Assembly (NCBI RefSeq): GCF_900110265.1
Contig: NZ_FODB01000003.1
Coordinates: 1 to 64,000, forward strand
Source: Vreelandella aquamarina
GTDB lineage: Bacteria; Pseudomonadota; Gammaproteobacteria; Pseudomonadales; Halomonadaceae
Reading direction: 5' to 3'
Length of the DNA stretch: 64,000 nt
Positions 10,199 through 20,601 of this stretch are shown one piece after another. The position numbers and the translations under genes were made by a program. Each line of letters starts with the position of its first letter. Position 1 is the first letter of the stretch. The notes under the pieces are model-generated. The model searched no databases and had not been told where the DNA came from. It was given only the letters and a program-made list of their open reading frames with translations.

Positions 10199-10570
10199 TT
10201 ACAGCACTTCAGGCGCTAGGGAAATGATCTTCATGAACTTCTCATTACGAAGCTCACGAGTTACCGGCCCGAAGATACGCGTGCCGATCGGCTGTTCGTT
10301 GGTGTTGTTCAACAAAACTGCCGCATTTCCATCGAAACGGATCAGCGAACCGTCACTACGACGGACGCCACTACGGGTACGAACGACTACCGCTTTCAGC
10401 ACTTGGCCTTTTTTGACCTTACCGCGCGGAATCGCTTCTTTCACCGTTACTTTAATGACGTCACCAACGCGGGCGTAACGACGGTGTGAACCGCCTAGCA
10501 CCTTGATGCATTGCACCCGGCGCGCTCCGCTGTTGTCGGCGACATCCAGCATTGTCTGAGTCTGAATCAT
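10199..10570 (-). CDS. rplN: 50S ribosomal protein L14
   Basis: 123 residues, as in Escherichia coli. [18 protein letters not shown] start and the [17 protein letters not shown] end are diagnostic. First gene of the classical spc operon; only about 50 bp separate it from rpsQ and no separate promoter is evident. Confidence 0.98.
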   Translation of the reverse strand: MIQTQTMLDVADNSGARRVQCIKVLGGSHRRYARVGDVIKVTVKEAIPRGKVKKGQVLKAVVVRTRSGVRRSDGSLIRFDGNAAVLLNNTNEQPIGTRIFGPVTRELRNEKFMKIISLAPEVL

Positions 10571-10620
10571 CGGTTTTCTCCAAACCTAATCTGACTGCAC
10601 TGGTTGGACAGACGCAGGGG

Positions 10621-10881
10621 TTAACCTTTGGCCTGCTCGACCACCTCGACCAGCGTCCAGGCTTTCTTCTTGGAAAGCGGACGGCACTCCTGAATGGAAA
10701 CCGTATCGCCTGCCTTTGCCTGGTTCGCCTCATCATGGGCGTGCAGCTTGGTGGAGCGCTTAACGTATTTTCCGTAGATCGGGTGACGCTCACGACGCTC
10801 GATCATAACGACGATGGACTTATCCATCTTGTCGCTGACCACCTTGCCGGTCAGCGTACGTGTTTTCTTCTCTTCGGCCAT
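10621..10881 (-). CDS. rpsQ: 30S ribosomal protein S17
   Basis: 86 residues from the chosen ATG at 10881, reading [23 protein letters not shown] at 10890 would add three residues and overlap rpmC. The ATG lies one base after the rpmC stop with AGGTGA upstream. [19 protein letters not shown] and [11 protein letters not shown] are S17 hallmarks. Confidence 0.96.
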   Translation of the reverse strand: MAEEKKTRTLTGKVVSDKMDKSIVVMIERRERHPIYGKYVKRSTKLHAHDEANQAKAGDTVSIQECRPLSKKKAWTLVEVVEQAKG

Positions 10882-10882
10882 C

Positions 10883-11077
10883 TCAATCACCTGCCTTCTC
10901 GTTGAGCACAGTCTTAACGCGGGCGATATCCCGACGGACCTGCTTGAGCAGATGAGTCTGGCTCAGTTGGCCAGTGGCCTTCTGCATGCGCAGGTTAAAC
11001 TGCTCGCGGAGGAGCTCGAGGAGCTGCTCTTTGAGCTCTCCTGCGGACTTTTCACGAATTTCCTGGGCTTTCATCAC
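10883..11077 (-). CDS. rpmC: 50S ribosomal protein L29
   Basis: 64 residues, two-helix protein at the exit tunnel rim where trigger factor docks. [18 protein letters not shown] is typical. Its start overlaps the rplP stop by 4 bp (ATGA), suggesting translational coupling. Confidence 0.97.
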   Translation of the reverse strand: MMKAQEIREKSAGELKEQLLELLREQFNLRMQKATGQLSQTHLLKQVRRDIARVKTVLNEKAGD

Positions 11078-11487
11078 ATCACCGTCCGTTTCGCAAAGGT
11101 GGTGGACAGGGGCATCTTCTGGGCGGCCAGTTCAAATGCTTCACGGGCCAGCTCTTCGGATACACCTTCAATTTCGTACAGGACCCGACCCGGCTGGATC
11201 TGGGCTACCCAGTACTCAACTGAACCTTTACCCTTACCCATACGAACTTCGAGCGGCTTCTTGGAGATCGGCTTGTCAGGGAATACGCGGATCCAAATCT
11301 TACCGCCACGTTTGACGTGACGTGTGATCGCACGACGGCCGGCTTCGATCTGACGCGCAGTGATGCGGCCACGACCGGTTGCTTTGAGACCGTACTCCCC
11401 GAAGCTGATCTTGCTTCCGCGATGCGCTAGGCCACGGTTGCGGCCTTTCATCATCTTGCGGAATTTCATACGCTTGGGCTGTAACAT
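11074..11487 (-). CDS. rplP: 50S ribosomal protein L16
   Basis: 137 residues. [19 protein letters not shown] start; contains [19 protein letters not shown] and [20 protein letters not shown]. It sits at the A site and is needed for peptidyl transfer. Between rpsC and rpmC. Confidence 0.98.
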   Translation of the reverse strand: MLQPKRMKFRKMMKGRNRGLAHRGSKISFGEYGLKATGRGRITARQIEAGRRAITRHVKRGGKIWIRVFPDKPISKKPLEVRMGKGKGSVEYWVAQIQPGRVLYEIEGVSEELAREAFELAAQKMPLSTTFAKRTVM

Positions 11488-11502
11488 CGACTCGCTCTCC
11501 CC

Positions 11503-12207
11503 TTACCTGGAACCTTTCTTCTTGGGCGCGTTGCCGGCAGGCTGCTGTTGCTTAGCCTTGGCACGTACTTCCTCGATACCGCCGAGGATTTCGCCCTTGA
11601 AGATCCACACTTTGACGCCGATGACGCCGTAGGTGGTGTGAGCTTCGTAAGTGGCGTAGTCAATGTCCGCACGCAGAGTGTGCAGCGGAACGCGACCTTC
11701 GCGGTACCATTCGGTACGTGCGATTTCGGCACCACCCAGACGACCTGACAGCTGAATCTTGATGCCGCCAGCGCCAAGACGCATTGCGTTTTGTACCGCG
11801 CGCTTCATCGCACGACGGAACATAACGCGACGCTCAAGCTGACCCGCTACGTTAGCAGCAACCAGCTTGGCATCCAGCTCCGGCTTGCGAACTTCTTCAA
11901 TGTTCACATGAACCGGAACACCCATCATCTCGGTGAGATCGCGACGCAGACGGTCGACATCTTCACCTTTCTTACCAATCACGATACCCGGACGGGCAGT
12001 GTGAATGGTGATGCGGGCATTGTTAGCCGGACGCTCGATGTGAATGCGGCTTACGGAGGCGTTTTTCAAACGCTCTTCCAGGAAGCTGCGCACTTCGAGA
12101 TCGTTGTTGAGCTTATCGGCATAGGCGCCGCGCTCGGCATACCAGACAGAAGCATGGTCTTTGACGATGCCCAGTCGAATGCCTGTTGGATTGACTTTCT
12201 GACCCAT
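11503..12207 (-). CDS. rpsC: 30S ribosomal protein S3
   Basis: 234 residues. N-terminal [18 protein letters not shown], a KH domain with [16 protein letters not shown], and the C-domain with [19 protein letters not shown]. It lines the mRNA entry channel. Confidence 0.98.
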   Translation of the reverse strand: MGQKVNPTGIRLGIVKDHASVWYAERGAYADKLNNDLEVRSFLEERLKNASVSRIHIERPANNARITIHTARPGIVIGKKGEDVDRLRRDLTEMMGVPVHVNIEEVRKPELDAKLVAANVAGQLERRVMFRRAMKRAVQNAMRLGAGGIKIQLSGRLGGAEIARTEWYREGRVPLHTLRADIDYATYEAHTTYGVIGVKVWIFKGEILGGIEEVRAKAKQQQPAGNAPKKKGSR

Positions 12208-12218
12208 CTGGTCGACTC

Positions 12219-12551
12219 CTACTTCTCGGCTACCTTGACGGTGATGTGGCAGGTGCGCTTCAAGATACGATCCGCACGGCCTTTGGCGCGCGGCTTGATA
12301 CGCTTAAGCGTCATGCCCTCATCGACGCAGATGGTCGAGACACGCAGCTCGTCGATGTCCATGCCGTTGTTTTCTTCCGCATTCGCGATGGCGGACTGAA
12401 GCACTTTCTTGACCAGTTTGGCAGCCTTCTTCGGGGAGAAGGTCAGCAGGTCAAGAGCTTCGGCGACCGGTTTACCGCGCACCTGGTCAGCCACCAAACG
12501 GGCCTTCTGTGCGGATAAAGCAGCGCCACTCAGCTTAGCTGTGACTTCCAT
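12219..12551 (-). CDS. rplV: 50S ribosomal protein L22
   Basis: 110 residues, as in Escherichia coli. [20 protein letters not shown] and the extended hairpin (about 80-100) that lines the exit tunnel, a site of macrolide-resistance changes. Between rpsS and rpsC. Confidence 0.98.
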   Translation of the reverse strand: MEVTAKLSGAALSAQKARLVADQVRGKPVAEALDLLTFSPKKAAKLVKKVLQSAIANAEENNGMDIDELRVSTICVDEGMTLKRIKPRAKGRADRILKRTCHITVKVAEK

Positions 12552-12569
12552 CTCTTAATCCTCTCTGGC

Positions 12570-12845
12570 TTACCGTTTGGCTTTCTTGTCCGCCGCATGC
12601 CCGCGATAAGTGCGAGTAGCAGCGAATTCGCCCAGCTTGTGACCAACCATTTCCTCGGAGACATGCACCGGGACGTGTTGGCGACCGTTATGGACAGCGA
12701 TTGTGAGGCCTACCATGTTTGGCAGGATCATCGAACGACGCGACCAAGTCTTGATCGGTTTACGGTCGTTCTTCTCCACTGCAGCCTCTACCTTCTTCAA
12801 AAGATGAAGGTCAATGAAGGGACCTTTCTTTAGTGAACGTGGCAC
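12570..12845 (-). CDS. rpsS: 30S ribosomal protein S19
   Basis: 91 residues. [19 protein letters not shown] start and [19 protein letters not shown] near the end are diagnostic. Pairs with S13 in the head of the small subunit. Confidence 0.98.
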   Translation of the reverse strand: MPRSLKKGPFIDLHLLKKVEAAVEKNDRKPIKTWSRRSMILPNMVGLTIAVHNGRQHVPVHVSEEMVGHKLGEFAATRTYRGHAADKKAKR

Positions 12846-12878
12846 AGCCGTTACCTCTTAATGTCTTGGCAATTTAGA

Positions 12879-13709
12879 TCAACGTGTCTTATTACGACGA
12901 CGAACGATCAGCTTGTCGGTGCGCTTGTTCTTACGCGTCTTGTGACCCTTAGTCGGCACGCCCCATGGGGATACCGGGTGACGACCACCACTGGTGCGGC
13001 CTTCACCACCACCGTGCGGGTGATCCACCGGGTTCATCGCGACACCGCGAACAGTCGGACGCACACCTCTCCAGCGCTTCGCACCGGCCTTGCCAAGTTG
13101 ACGCAGGCTGTGCTCGGAGTTGCTCACTTCACCCAAGGTTGCGCGGCATTCAGCCAAAACCTTGCGCATTTCGCCAGAGCGAAGACGCAGGGTGGCGTAA
13201 TTACCTTCACGAGCAACCAGCTGAGCGCTAGTACCGGCACTGCGAGCAATCTGCGCGCCTTTACCCGGCTTCAGTTCGATACCGTGAACGGTAGAACCCA
13301 GCGGGATGTTACGCAGAGGCAAGGCATTGCCTTTCTTGATGGGCGCGTTAACACCAGATTCCAGCACGTCACCCGCGCTGACACCTTTCGGTGCAATGAT
13401 GTAACGACGCTCGCCATCGGCATACTTCAGCAGCGCAATGTGCGCACTGCGGTTCGGGTCGTGCTCCAGACGCTCAACAGTAGCAGGAATGCCATCTTTG
13501 GTGCGTTTGAAGTCGATCAACCGATAGTGATGACGGTGACCACCGCCCACGTGGCGGGTGGTGATGCGACCGTAGTTGTTACGGCCACCGGACTTGGACT
13601 GTTTTTCCAAAAGCGGTGCATAAGCACGGCCCTTGTACAGCTCCTCACCAACGATCTTGACGACGTGGCGACGACCGGCGGATGTGGGTTTGGTCTTGAC
13701 GATTGCCAT
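12879..13709 (-). CDS. rplB: 50S ribosomal protein L2
   Basis: 276 residues. Contains [19 protein letters not shown] and [18 protein letters not shown] with the conserved peptidyl-transferase-centre histidine. It binds domain IV of 23S rRNA. Confidence 0.98.
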   Translation of the reverse strand: MAIVKTKPTSAGRRHVVKIVGEELYKGRAYAPLLEKQSKSGGRNNYGRITTRHVGGGHRHHYRLIDFKRTKDGIPATVERLEHDPNRSAHIALLKYADGERRYIIAPKGVSAGDVLESGVNAPIKKGNALPLRNIPLGSTVHGIELKPGKGAQIARSAGTSAQLVAREGNYATLRLRSGEMRKVLAECRATLGEVSNSEHSLRQLGKAGAKRWRGVRPTVRGVAMNPVDHPHGGGEGRTSGGRHPVSPWGVPTKGHKTRKNKRTDKLIVRRRNKTR

Positions 13710-13726
13710 TATCCGTACTCCTGCCC

Positions 13727-14023
13727 TTATTCGGCGCCAGAGAAGTCTTCGAGCGTTTCACCCGCAGCCAGGGTCACATACGCTTTGCGGTAACCCTTAC
13801 GCAGGCCAACGCCGTGAGCAGTACGCTTTGTTTTACCCTTAACGTTCAGCACCTGAACGCTGCCGACCTTCTTGCCGAACAGTGCTTCAACGGCTTTCTT
13901 GATCTCGGGCTTGGTAGCATCGCTTGCCACCTTGAAAACGTACTGGTTGCGCTCGGCTGCCATCGCGGCCTTTTCGGTCACGTGCGGTCCAAGCAGAACC
14001 TTGAATACGCGTTCCTGGTTCAT
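13727..14023 (-). CDS. rplW: 50S ribosomal protein L23
   Basis: 98 residues. [19 protein letters not shown] start; exit-tunnel protein and docking site for trigger factor and SRP. Its start overlaps the rplD end by 4 bp. Confidence 0.98.
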   Translation of the reverse strand: MNQERVFKVLLGPHVTEKAAMAAERNQYVFKVASDATKPEIKKAVEALFGKKVGSVQVLNVKGKTKRTAHGVGLRKGYRKAYVTLAAGETLEDFSGAE

Positions 14024-14625
14024 GCCAGCTTCTCCTCGAATTTACGCAGGGCGGAGACGGTGACCAGGACCTTATCAAAGGCAACCAGGCTCACCGGATC
14101 AGCTGCAGCGACATCCACCACATCGACGTGGGGAAGGTTGCGTGCGGCCAGATAGAGCGTTTCGTCAACTTCTTCAGTGACGATCAACACTTTCTCAAGG
14201 TTGAGCTCTTTCAGCTTGGCAGCTACCTGCTTGGTCTTCGGCGCTTCTACGCTGAACTCTTCAATAGCGACTAAACGCTCTTGACGTACCAGCTCAGACA
14301 GGATGGAACGCATCGCCGCGCGGTACATTTTGCGGTTAACTTTCTGGGTGTAGTCCTGTGGACGCGCCGCGAAAGTCACACCGCCGCTGCGCCACAGCGG
14401 AGAGCGGATAGTACCGGCACGTGCACGACCGGTACCCTTCTGACGCCACGGCTTCTTACCACCACCACGTACGTCGGAACGGTTCTTTTGAGCGCGCGTA
14501 CCCTGACGGCCACCAGCCAAGTAGGCGGTAACGACCTGGTGCACCAGCGCTTCGTTGAATTCTTTGCCAAAAGTGGCGTCGGCTACTTCAACGGTACCCG
14601 TGCCTGCAGCAAGATTCAGATTCAT
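14020..14625 (-). CDS. rplD: 50S ribosomal protein L4
   Basis: 201 residues, as in Escherichia coli. The tunnel loop carries [19 protein letters not shown]. In Escherichia coli L4 is also the autoregulator of the S10 operon through a leader hairpin before rpsJ. Confidence 0.98.
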   Translation of the reverse strand: MNLNLAAGTGTVEVADATFGKEFNEALVHQVVTAYLAGGRQGTRAQKNRSDVRGGGKKPWRQKGTGRARAGTIRSPLWRSGGVTFAARPQDYTQKVNRKMYRAAMRSILSELVRQERLVAIEEFSVEAPKTKQVAAKLKELNLEKVLIVTEEVDETLYLAARNLPHVDVVDVAAADPVSLVAFDKVLVTVSALRKFEEKLA

Positions 14626-14640
14626 TGGTAATTATCCCCT

Positions 14641-15279
14641 TCAGCCAGCTTTCACGGCGCTGCGAACGATAACGTCGCTACCGGTAGCACCCGGTACTGC
14701 GCCTTTGATCAGCAGCAGGTTACGCTCGGCGTCGACACGGACGATCTCAAGGCTCTGTACGGTGCAACGGGTGTTACCCATTTGACCGGCCATTTTCTTG
14801 CCTTTGAATACGCGGCCAGGTGTCTGACACATGCCGATAGAACCCGGCGCGCGATGCGACAGGGAGTTACCATGGCTGTTGTCTTGGGTACGGAAGTTCC
14901 AGCGCTTAACAGCACCCTGGAAGCCTTTACCCTTAGAGGTGCCGGTCACGTCGATCATTTGACCAGCTTCGAAGAGGGATACGGTGAGTTCGCCACCCAC
15001 TTCAGGAGCTTCTTCGCCTTCTGCAAGACGGAATTCCATCAGTGAACGACCAGCCTCAACACCCGCCTTGGCAAACTGTCCAGCTTGCGCTTTGGTGAGG
15101 TGCTTGGCTTTACGAGAACCTGTAGTCACCTGAACCGCTGCGTAGCCGTCAGACTCAATGGTCTTAACGCGCGTTACACGGTTAGGATCAACTTCAATAA
15201 CGGTCACGGGCACGGATGCGCCATCTTCGGTAAAGACACGGGTCATCCCGGCCTTTTTACCGACTAAACCGATAGTCAT
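14641..15279 (-). CDS. rplC: 50S ribosomal protein L3
   Basis: 212 residues. [19 protein letters not shown] start; the central loop with [13 protein letters not shown] and [15 protein letters not shown] contains the Gln methylated by PrmB in enterobacteria. AGGAG precedes the ATG. The unusually long gap upstream is listed separately. Confidence 0.98.
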   Translation of the reverse strand: MTIGLVGKKAGMTRVFTEDGASVPVTVIEVDPNRVTRVKTIESDGYAAVQVTTGSRKAKHLTKAQAGQFAKAGVEAGRSLMEFRLAEGEEAPEVGGELTVSLFEAGQMIDVTGTSKGKGFQGAVKRWNFRTQDNSHGNSLSHRAPGSIGMCQTPGRVFKGKKMAGQMGNTRCTVQSLEIVRVDAERNLLLIKGAVPGATGSDVIVRSAVKAG

Positions 15280-15430
15280 ACTCAGTCTCCTATAGTGTAC
15301 GGGGCTATCACCCGCTATGGCTGCCCTTTCCAGAGCATTCCACTAGCACATTGTGTGGCGCCTCACGGCGCGGCGGCTGCTGCTCACATACTAAAAACGG
15401 TGAGCGCTGGGCCGCGAAGTGTCTAGTGTA
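15280..15430 (-). promoter_or_regulatory. Structured 151-nt gap between rpsJ and rplC
   Basis: Two clean hairpins are visible: GCTCAC/GTGAGC (15382-15387 with 15400-15405) and GCGCC-tetraloop-GGCGC (15358-15371). CTAGTG and CACTAG arms flank the region. There is no T-run fit for termination and no convincing promoter. The Escherichia coli gap here is much shorter. A translational control or processing role is an inference. Confidence 0.4.
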
Positions 15431-15742
15431 TTAGTCGAGCTTGATTTGCACGTCTACGCCAGCGGCGAGATCGAGCTTCATCAGCGCATCAACAGTTTTC
15501 TCGGTCGGCTCAACGATGTCGAGCACACGCTTGTGAGTACGAATCTCATACTGATCACGCGCATCTTTGTTGACGTGCGGTGAAATCAGAATGGTATAGC
15601 GCTCGCGGTTGGTCGGCAGCGGAATCGGCCCACGAACCTGAGCACCAGTACGCTTAGCGGTTTCAACGATCTCCGCTGTGGACTGATCAATCAGGCGATG
15701 GTCGAACGCCTTCAACCGAATGCGAATCTTTTGGTTCTGCAT
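15431..15742 (-). CDS. rpsJ: 30S ribosomal protein S10 (NusE)
   Basis: 103 residues, as in Escherichia coli. [19 protein letters not shown] start and [20 protein letters not shown] are diagnostic. It also acts as NusE, binding NusB and NusG in antitermination. First gene of the S10 operon with its own strong promoter about 70 bp upstream. Confidence 0.98.
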   Translation of the reverse strand: MQNQKIRIRLKAFDHRLIDQSTAEIVETAKRTGAQVRGPIPLPTNRERYTILISPHVNKDARDQYEIRTHKRVLDIVEPTEKTVDALMKLDLAAGVDVQIKLD

Positions 15743-15766
15743 TTGCCCTAAACTCCAATGGATGTC

Positions 15767-15782
15767 GACGGCGCGAGCCGTC
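15767..15782 (-). promoter_or_regulatory. Leader hairpin upstream of rpsJ
   Basis: GACGGC pairs with GCCGTC around a 4-nt loop in the 5' untranslated region of rpsJ. The leader is only about 58 nt, much shorter than the L4-binding S10 leader of Escherichia coli, so the classical L4 attenuation structure does not appear to be present. Confidence 0.4.
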
Positions 15783-15806
15783 TACCCACGCATTCAAAGG
15801 ATGCGC

Positions 15807-15835
15807 ATTATAGGCACGCCAAAAGCCCATGTCAA
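15807..15835 (-). promoter_or_regulatory. Near-perfect sigma-70 promoter of the S10 operon
   Basis: On the minus strand a TTGACA -35 box (15830-15835) and a TATAAT -10 box (15807-15812) are separated by exactly 17 bp. It lies just downstream of the tuf terminator, so S10-spc-alpha is probably transcribed independently of str. Confidence 0.9.
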
Positions 15836-15856
15836 ACATTTGCTATTGGTGCGCAG

Positions 15857-15881
15857 AAAAAGGGGCTCGCAAGAGCCCCTC
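15857..15881 (-). terminator. Terminator of the str operon after tuf
   Basis: AGGGGCTC pairs with GAGCCCCT around TTGC, followed on the minus strand by a T-run. It lies 22 bp after the tuf stop. Confidence 0.92.
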
Positions 15882-15902
15882 TTGATCAATCATCAAGCAA
15901 GT

Positions 15903-17096
15903 TTACTTGACGATTTTTGCAACAACGCCAGCACCAACGGTACGACCACCTTCGCGGATTGCGAAGCGCAGACCTTCGTCCATAGCGATTGGAGCAATCA
16001 GGGTAACAACCATCTTAACGTTGTCGCCCGGCATTACCATTTCAACGCCTTCCGGCAGTTCACAAGTACCTGTTACGTCAGTGGTACGGAAGTAGAACTG
16101 GGGACGGTAGCCTTTGAAGAAAGGCGTGTGACGACCACCTTCTTCTTTGGACAGTACGTAGACTTCGGCTTCGAAGACAGTGTGCGGGTTGATGGTGCCC
16201 GGCTTCGCCAGTACCTGACCACGCTCAACGTCATCACGCTTAGTACCACGCAGCAGAGCACCAACGTTCTCACCTGCACGACCTTCGTCGAGCAGCTTAC
16301 GGAACATTTCTACGCCAGTAACGGTGGTTTTGGTGGTGTCGCGGATACCCACGATTTCCACTTCTTCACCAGCTTTAACGATACCGCGCTCTACACGACC
16401 GGTAACAACGGTACCACGGCCAGAGATAGAGAATACGTCTTCGATCGGCATCAGGAACGGCTGGTCGATCGCACGCTCCGGCTCAGGGATGTAGTCATCC
16501 AGAGCTTTGATTAGGTTAGCTACCGCAGTAGTACCCATGCCGTTCTCGTCTTCACCGTTCAGCGCCATCAGCGCAGAACCAGTGATGATCGGCGTGTCGT
16601 CACCCGGGAAGTCGTACTCGGACAGAAGTTCACGAACTTCCATTTCGACCAGCTCGAGCAGCTCTTCGTCATCGACCATGTCCGCTTTGTTCAGGAACAC
16701 AACGATGTACGGAACGCCAACCTGACGAGACAGCAGGATGTGCTCACGCGTCTGCGGCATGGGGCCGTCAGCGGCAGAACATACCAGGATCGCGCCGTCC
16801 ATCTGGGCAGCACCGGTGATCATGTTCTTGACGTAGTCAGCGTGTCCCGGGCAGTCAACGTGTGCGTAGTGACGCACTTCAGACTGGTATTCAACGTGAG
16901 ATGTCGCGATGGTGATACCACGCTCACGCTCTTCCGGAGCGTTATCGATGGTATCGAATTCACGCCAGTCGCCGCCGAAAACCTCAGCAGACACGCGGGT
17001 CAGGGCCGCTGTCAGAGTCGTTTTACCGTGGTCGACGTGACCGATGGTGCCGACGTTGACGTGCGGTTTGGAACGTTCAAATTTTTCCTTAGCCAC
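15903..17096 (-). CDS. tuf: Elongation factor Tu
   Basis: 397 residues. GTPase that delivers aminoacyl-tRNA to the ribosome. G1 is GHVDHGKTT (about 18-26), G3 is DCPGH (81-85) and G4 is NKAD (about 136-139); domains 2 and 3 follow, ending [14 protein letters not shown]. Last gene of the str operon, just before its terminator. It is the only tuf in this window; the usual second-copy site beside tRNA-Thr is empty. Confidence 0.99.
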   Translation of the reverse strand: MAKEKFERSKPHVNVGTIGHVDHGKTTLTAALTRVSAEVFGGDWREFDTIDNAPEERERGITIATSHVEYQSEVRHYAHVDCPGHADYVKNMITGAAQMDGAILVCSAADGPMPQTREHILLSRQVGVPYIVVFLNKADMVDDEELLELVEMEVRELLSEYDFPGDDTPIITGSALMALNGEDENGMGTTAVANLIKALDDYIPEPERAIDQPFLMPIEDVFSISGRGTVVTGRVERGIVKAGEEVEIVGIRDTTKTTVTGVEMFRKLLDEGRAGENVGALLRGTKRDDVERGQVLAKPGTINPHTVFEAEVYVLSKEEGGRHTPFFKGYRPQFYFRTTDVTGTCELPEGVEMVMPGDNVKMVVTLIAPIAMDEGLRFAIREGGRTVGAGVVAKIVK

Positions 17097-17125
17097 TGCT
17101 ATAACCTCTTTACGTTAGCTAACGG

Positions 17126-19249
17126 TTAACCGTTTTGGTTGATGACGGCTTCAACGACGCTGGAGGGCGCCTCCTCGTACTTCGCGAACTCCATAGAGTA
17201 GCTCGCACGGCCCTGGGTCTGTGAGCGCAGATCGGTTGCATAACCGAACATCTCACCCAGTGGCACCGTTGCACGAATGACTTTACCAGAGGAAGAGTCA
17301 TCCATGCCCTGCACCAGGCCGCGACGACGGTTCAGGTCGCCCATGACGTCACCCATAAACTCTTCGGGGGTCACGACTTCGACCTTCATCACCGGCTCCA
17401 GCAGCACGGCCTTGGCCTTCCTGGCACCTTCTTTCACTGCCATAGAAGAAGCAATCTTGAACGCAGTCTCGTTAGAGTCCACGTCATGGTAGGAACCATC
17501 AAACAGCGTGACTTTGACGTCGATCATCGGGTAACCCGCGATGACACCATTTTGCAGCTGCTCGAAAGCACCTTTCTCAACCGCAGGTACGTATTCCTTC
17601 GGAACCACACCACCTACGATCTCAGAGTTGAACTTGAAGAAGATCTCTTCTTCGCCTTCACCCTTCTCTTCTGCAGTCAGCGGCTCGATACGCAGCCACA
17701 CGTGACCGTACTGACCACGACCACCGGACTGACGTACGAATTTACCTTCCTGCTCGACGCTGCCACGAATCGTTTCACGGTAGGCAACCTGCGGCTTACC
17801 GATGTTCGCTTCTACCTTGAACTCGCGACGCATACGGTCAACGATGATATCCAGGTGCAGCTCGCCCATACCCGAGATGATGGTCTGGCCGGTCTCTTCG
17901 TCGGTCTTCACCTGGAAGGAAGGATCTTCCTGGGCCAATTTACCCAGCGCAACACCCATTTTTTCCTGGTCAGCTTTCGACTTAGGCTCTACGGCAACAG
18001 AGATAACCGGATCCGGGAACTCCATGCGCTCAAGCACGATCTTGTGATCGATATCACACAGGGTATCACCTGTAGTGACGTCCTTCAGACCGATACAAGC
18101 AGCGATGTCGCCTGCGAGTACTTCTTTGATCTCTTCGCGAGAGTTGGCGTGCATCTGAACGATACGACCAACACGCTCTTTCTTCTGCTTAACGGAGTTA
18201 TAAACACCATCACCAGATTTCAGAACGCCTGAGTAGACGCGAATGAAGGTCAGCGTACCAACGAAGGGGTCGGTGGCGATCTTGAACGCTAGTGCAGCGA
18301 ACGGAGCGCTATCGTCTGCTTCACGAGTCGCGATGGTGCCGTCTTTGTCGTCCAGCTCACCTTCGATTGCTTTAACTTCTGTCGGCGAGGGCAGATACTC
18401 AACAACCGCATCCAGGACTGCTTGAACACCCTTATTCTTAAAGGCAGAACCACAGGTCACTAGAACGATTTCGCTAGCCAGTGTGCGCGCACGAAGGCCT
18501 GCTTTGATTTCTTCAATGGTCAGCTCCTCACCTTCGAGGTACTTATCCATCAATTCATCAGAGCCTTCAGCTGCGGCTTCGACCATTTGCTCGCGATATT
18601 TTTCGGCAGTCTCTTGTAGCTCAGCAGGAATATCGACAAGCTCATACGAAGTGCCTAAGTCTGCCTCATTCCAGAGGATAGCCTTCATCTCGATCAGGTC
18701 GATAACGCCTTTAAAGTCTTCCTCTGTACCCCAGTTAATCTGGATTGGCACAGCGTTAGCACCTAAGCGCTCCTTCAACTGGTCAACAACCATGAAGAAG
18801 TCTGCACCGGTACGGTCCATCTTATTGACGAAGACCATACGCGGAACTTCATATTTATTAGCCTGGCGCCATACGGTTTCGGTCTGCGGCTGAACGCCGG
18901 AAGAACCGCACAGTACAACCACAGCACCATCAAGAACACGCAAAGAACGCTCAACTTCGACAGTGAAGTCAACGTGCCCAGGGGTGTCGATGATATTAAT
19001 GCGGTGCTCATCAAACTGGTGATTCATACCTTTCCAGAAGGTAGTAACAGCAGCCGAGGTGATAGTAATACCACGCTCCTGCTCTTGCTCCATCCAGTCA
19101 GTAGTCGAAGCACCTTCATGGGTTTCGCCCAGCTTGTGGTTTACGCCAGTGTAAAACAAAACACGTTCTGTCGTGGTTGTCTTACCTGCATCAACGTGGG
19201 CAACAATACCCAAGTTGCGATAGCGATTAAGCGGTGTTTTGCGTGCCAC
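17126..19249 (-). CDS. fusA: Elongation factor G
   Basis: 707 residues. Translocation GTPase with [15 protein letters not shown] (G1), DTPGH (G3) and NKMD (G4), then domains II-V ending in the [12 protein letters not shown] region. The start is taken as GTG at 19249 ([12 protein letters not shown]), which aligns with the Escherichia coli start and has GGGAG eight bases upstream. An in-frame ATG at 19273 would add eight unconserved residues. Between rpsG and tuf. Confidence 0.98.
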   Translation of the reverse strand: MARKTPLNRYRNLGIVAHVDAGKTTTTERVLFYTGVNHKLGETHEGASTTDWMEQEQERGITITSAAVTTFWKGMNHQFDEHRINIIDTPGHVDFTVEVERSLRVLDGAVVVLCGSSGVQPQTETVWRQANKYEVPRMVFVNKMDRTGADFFMVVDQLKERLGANAVPIQINWGTEEDFKGVIDLIEMKAILWNEADLGTSYELVDIPAELQETAEKYREQMVEAAAEGSDELMDKYLEGEELTIEEIKAGLRARTLASEIVLVTCGSAFKNKGVQAVLDAVVEYLPSPTEVKAIEGELDDKDGTIATREADDSAPFAALAFKIATDPFVGTLTFIRVYSGVLKSGDGVYNSVKQKKERVGRIVQMHANSREEIKEVLAGDIAACIGLKDVTTGDTLCDIDHKIVLERMEFPDPVISVAVEPKSKADQEKMGVALGKLAQEDPSFQVKTDEETGQTIISGMGELHLDIIVDRMRREFKVEANIGKPQVAYRETIRGSVEQEGKFVRQSGGRGQYGHVWLRIEPLTAEEKGEGEEEIFFKFNSEIVGGVVPKEYVPAVEKGAFEQLQNGVIAGYPMIDVKVTLFDGSYHDVDSNETAFKIASSMAVKEGARKAKAVLLEPVMKVEVVTPEEFMGDVMGDLNRRRGLVQGMDDSSSGKVIRATVPLGEMFGYATDLRSQTQGRASYSMEFAKYEEAPSSVVEAVINQNG

Positions 19250-19416
19250 GGTGAAGCTCCCGTTAGTTGGCAATGCCCGTTAATTCAGCAGTGTTCATTT
19301 TGCTTATCCCACCGCCGCCACCCTCAAAGGTAGCGGCAGTGTGTTGCAGCATGGCGAAAAAACTCTTTAGCGCAGCACAACCAACAAAATCAAACACAAA
19401 CTCAGAAACGCCGAGT

Positions 19417-19887
19417 TTAGAAACGATAGTGAGAGAAGGCCTTGTTGGCTTCTGCCATACGGTGCACATCTTCACGCTTCTTAACAGCCGAGCCTTTGCC
19501 TTCAGCGGCATCCAGCATTTCACCTGCCAGACGCTGTACCATCGTTTTTTCACCGCGACGACGCGCAGCGTCTACCAGCCAGCGCATAGCCAGCGCTTGG
19601 CGACGTGACGGACGAACTTCAACCGGCACCTGATAAGTAGCACCACCCACGCGGCGCGACTTTACTTCGACCATCGGCTGGATGGTTTCCAGCGCCTTGT
19701 CGAAGATTTCCAGCGGCTCTTCTTTACTACGCTCGGCAACCTTGTCCAACGCACCATAGACGATGCGCTCAGCTACGGACTTCTTGCCGCTGACCATCAG
19801 GTGGTTCATGAACTTCGCCAGACGCTCACTTCCGAACTTGGGATCCGGCAGGATTTCGCGTTTAGCTACAACTCTTCTTCTAGGCAT
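19417..19887 (-). CDS. rpsG: 30S ribosomal protein S7
   Basis: 156 residues. [19 protein letters not shown] start; nucleates 3' domain assembly of 16S rRNA. In Escherichia coli S7 represses the str operon through the rpsL-rpsG gap, which here is about 142 bp and holds a long palindrome. A 167-bp gap separates it from fusA. Confidence 0.98.
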   Translation of the reverse strand: MPRRRVVAKREILPDPKFGSERLAKFMNHLMVSGKKSVAERIVYGALDKVAERSKEEPLEIFDKALETIQPMVEVKSRRVGGATYQVPVEVRPSRRQALAMRWLVDAARRRGEKTMVQRLAGEMLDAAEGKGSAVKKREDVHRMAEANKAFSHYRF

Positions 19888-19999
19888 GATAAGCCCTCAA
19901 TTAAGGATCCTTCAGGTAAACTCGGAACCTGCTTGCGCTCTTGGCGCCGCCCGACCTTACTCTTATCAGACCGTCATATTCGTATTAAGGTAACAACGC

Positions 20000-20017
20000 C
20001 AGCGTCTTAAGACGCTG
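20000..20017. promoter_or_regulatory. 18-bp perfect palindrome in the rpsL-rpsG gap
   Basis: CAGCGTC-TTAA-GACGCTG is a perfect palindrome 13 bp past the rpsL stop. The Escherichia coli S7 binding site for str autoregulation is also intercistronic at this place. As RNA it could form a 7-bp stem with a UUAA loop. No T-run follows. Confidence 0.5.
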
Positions 20018-20029
20018 CAACAAGACGCC

Positions 20030-20404
20030 TTAGGACTTCGGACGCTTGGTACCGTACTTAGAACGACCCTGCTTACGGTTCTGTACGCCAGAGGTGTCAA
20101 GGGCGCCACGAACGGTGTGATAACGCACACCTGGCAAATCCTTTACACGACCGCCGCGAATCAGAACAACAGAGTGCTCCTGGAGGTTGTGACCTTCACC
20201 ACCGATGTAAGAAGAGACTTCGAAACCGTTGGTCAGGCGCACACGGCAAACCTTACGCAGGGCCGAGTTCGGCTTCTTGGGGGTGGTGGTGTAAACGCGC
20301 GTACAAACGCCGCGCTTTTGCGGGCATGCCTGAAGCGCAGGCACGTCACTCTTGGTGACGGGGCGCTTGCGCGGCTTGCGCACTAGCTGATTAATCGTTG
20401 CCAT
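20030..20404 (-). CDS. rpsL: 30S ribosomal protein S12
   Basis: 124 residues. [19 protein letters not shown] start; decoding-centre loops [13 protein letters not shown] and [13 protein letters not shown] hold the Lys and Pro residues linked to streptomycin resistance, all in wild-type form. An upstream ATG at 20452 would add 16 unconserved residues. First gene of the str operon. Confidence 0.98.
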   Translation of the reverse strand: MATINQLVRKPRKRPVTKSDVPALQACPQKRGVCTRVYTTTPKKPNSALRKVCRVRLTNGFEVSSYIGGEGHNLQEHSVVLIRGGRVKDLPGVRYHTVRGALDTSGVQNRKQGRSKYGTKRPKS

Positions 20405-20495
20405 GGTGTTTAGCTGACTCCAATGGTTGCCTTGGCCTATTAACAAATACAAGCAGCGGATGCGGGCGCACCCACCCCACTGTTAAAGGCTGCGC

Positions 20496-20525
20496 ATTCT
20501 AAAGGCTGCCCCTGCCTGGCGTCAA
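20496..20525 (-). promoter_or_regulatory. Sigma-70 promoter of the str operon
   Basis: On the minus strand TTGACG (20520-20525) and TAGAAT (20496-20501) are separated by 18 bp. It lies between rpoC and rpsL and gives a leader of about 85 nt. Confidence 0.75.
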
Positions 20526-20527
20526 GC

Positions 20528-20550
20528 CCTGGCGGTGGTTTACCGCCAGG
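20528..20550 (-). terminator. Hairpin after rpoC, possible partial terminator
   Basis: CCTGGCGGT pairs perfectly with ACCGCCAGG around five bases, 51 bp past the rpoC stop. No T-run follows; the str promoter starts right behind it. It may slow read-through or stabilise the rpoC 3' end. Confidence 0.5.
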
Positions 20551-20601
20551 TTCCTGCCATTCAGGGTCAGCCGCTCTTGGCTGCTCGTGGCCTGTCCTGG
20601 G

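Noticed and set aside
19250-19273. Upstream ATG for EF-G
   Set aside because: Adds eight unconserved residues; the GTG at 19249 has a GGGAG site and aligns with known EF-G starts.
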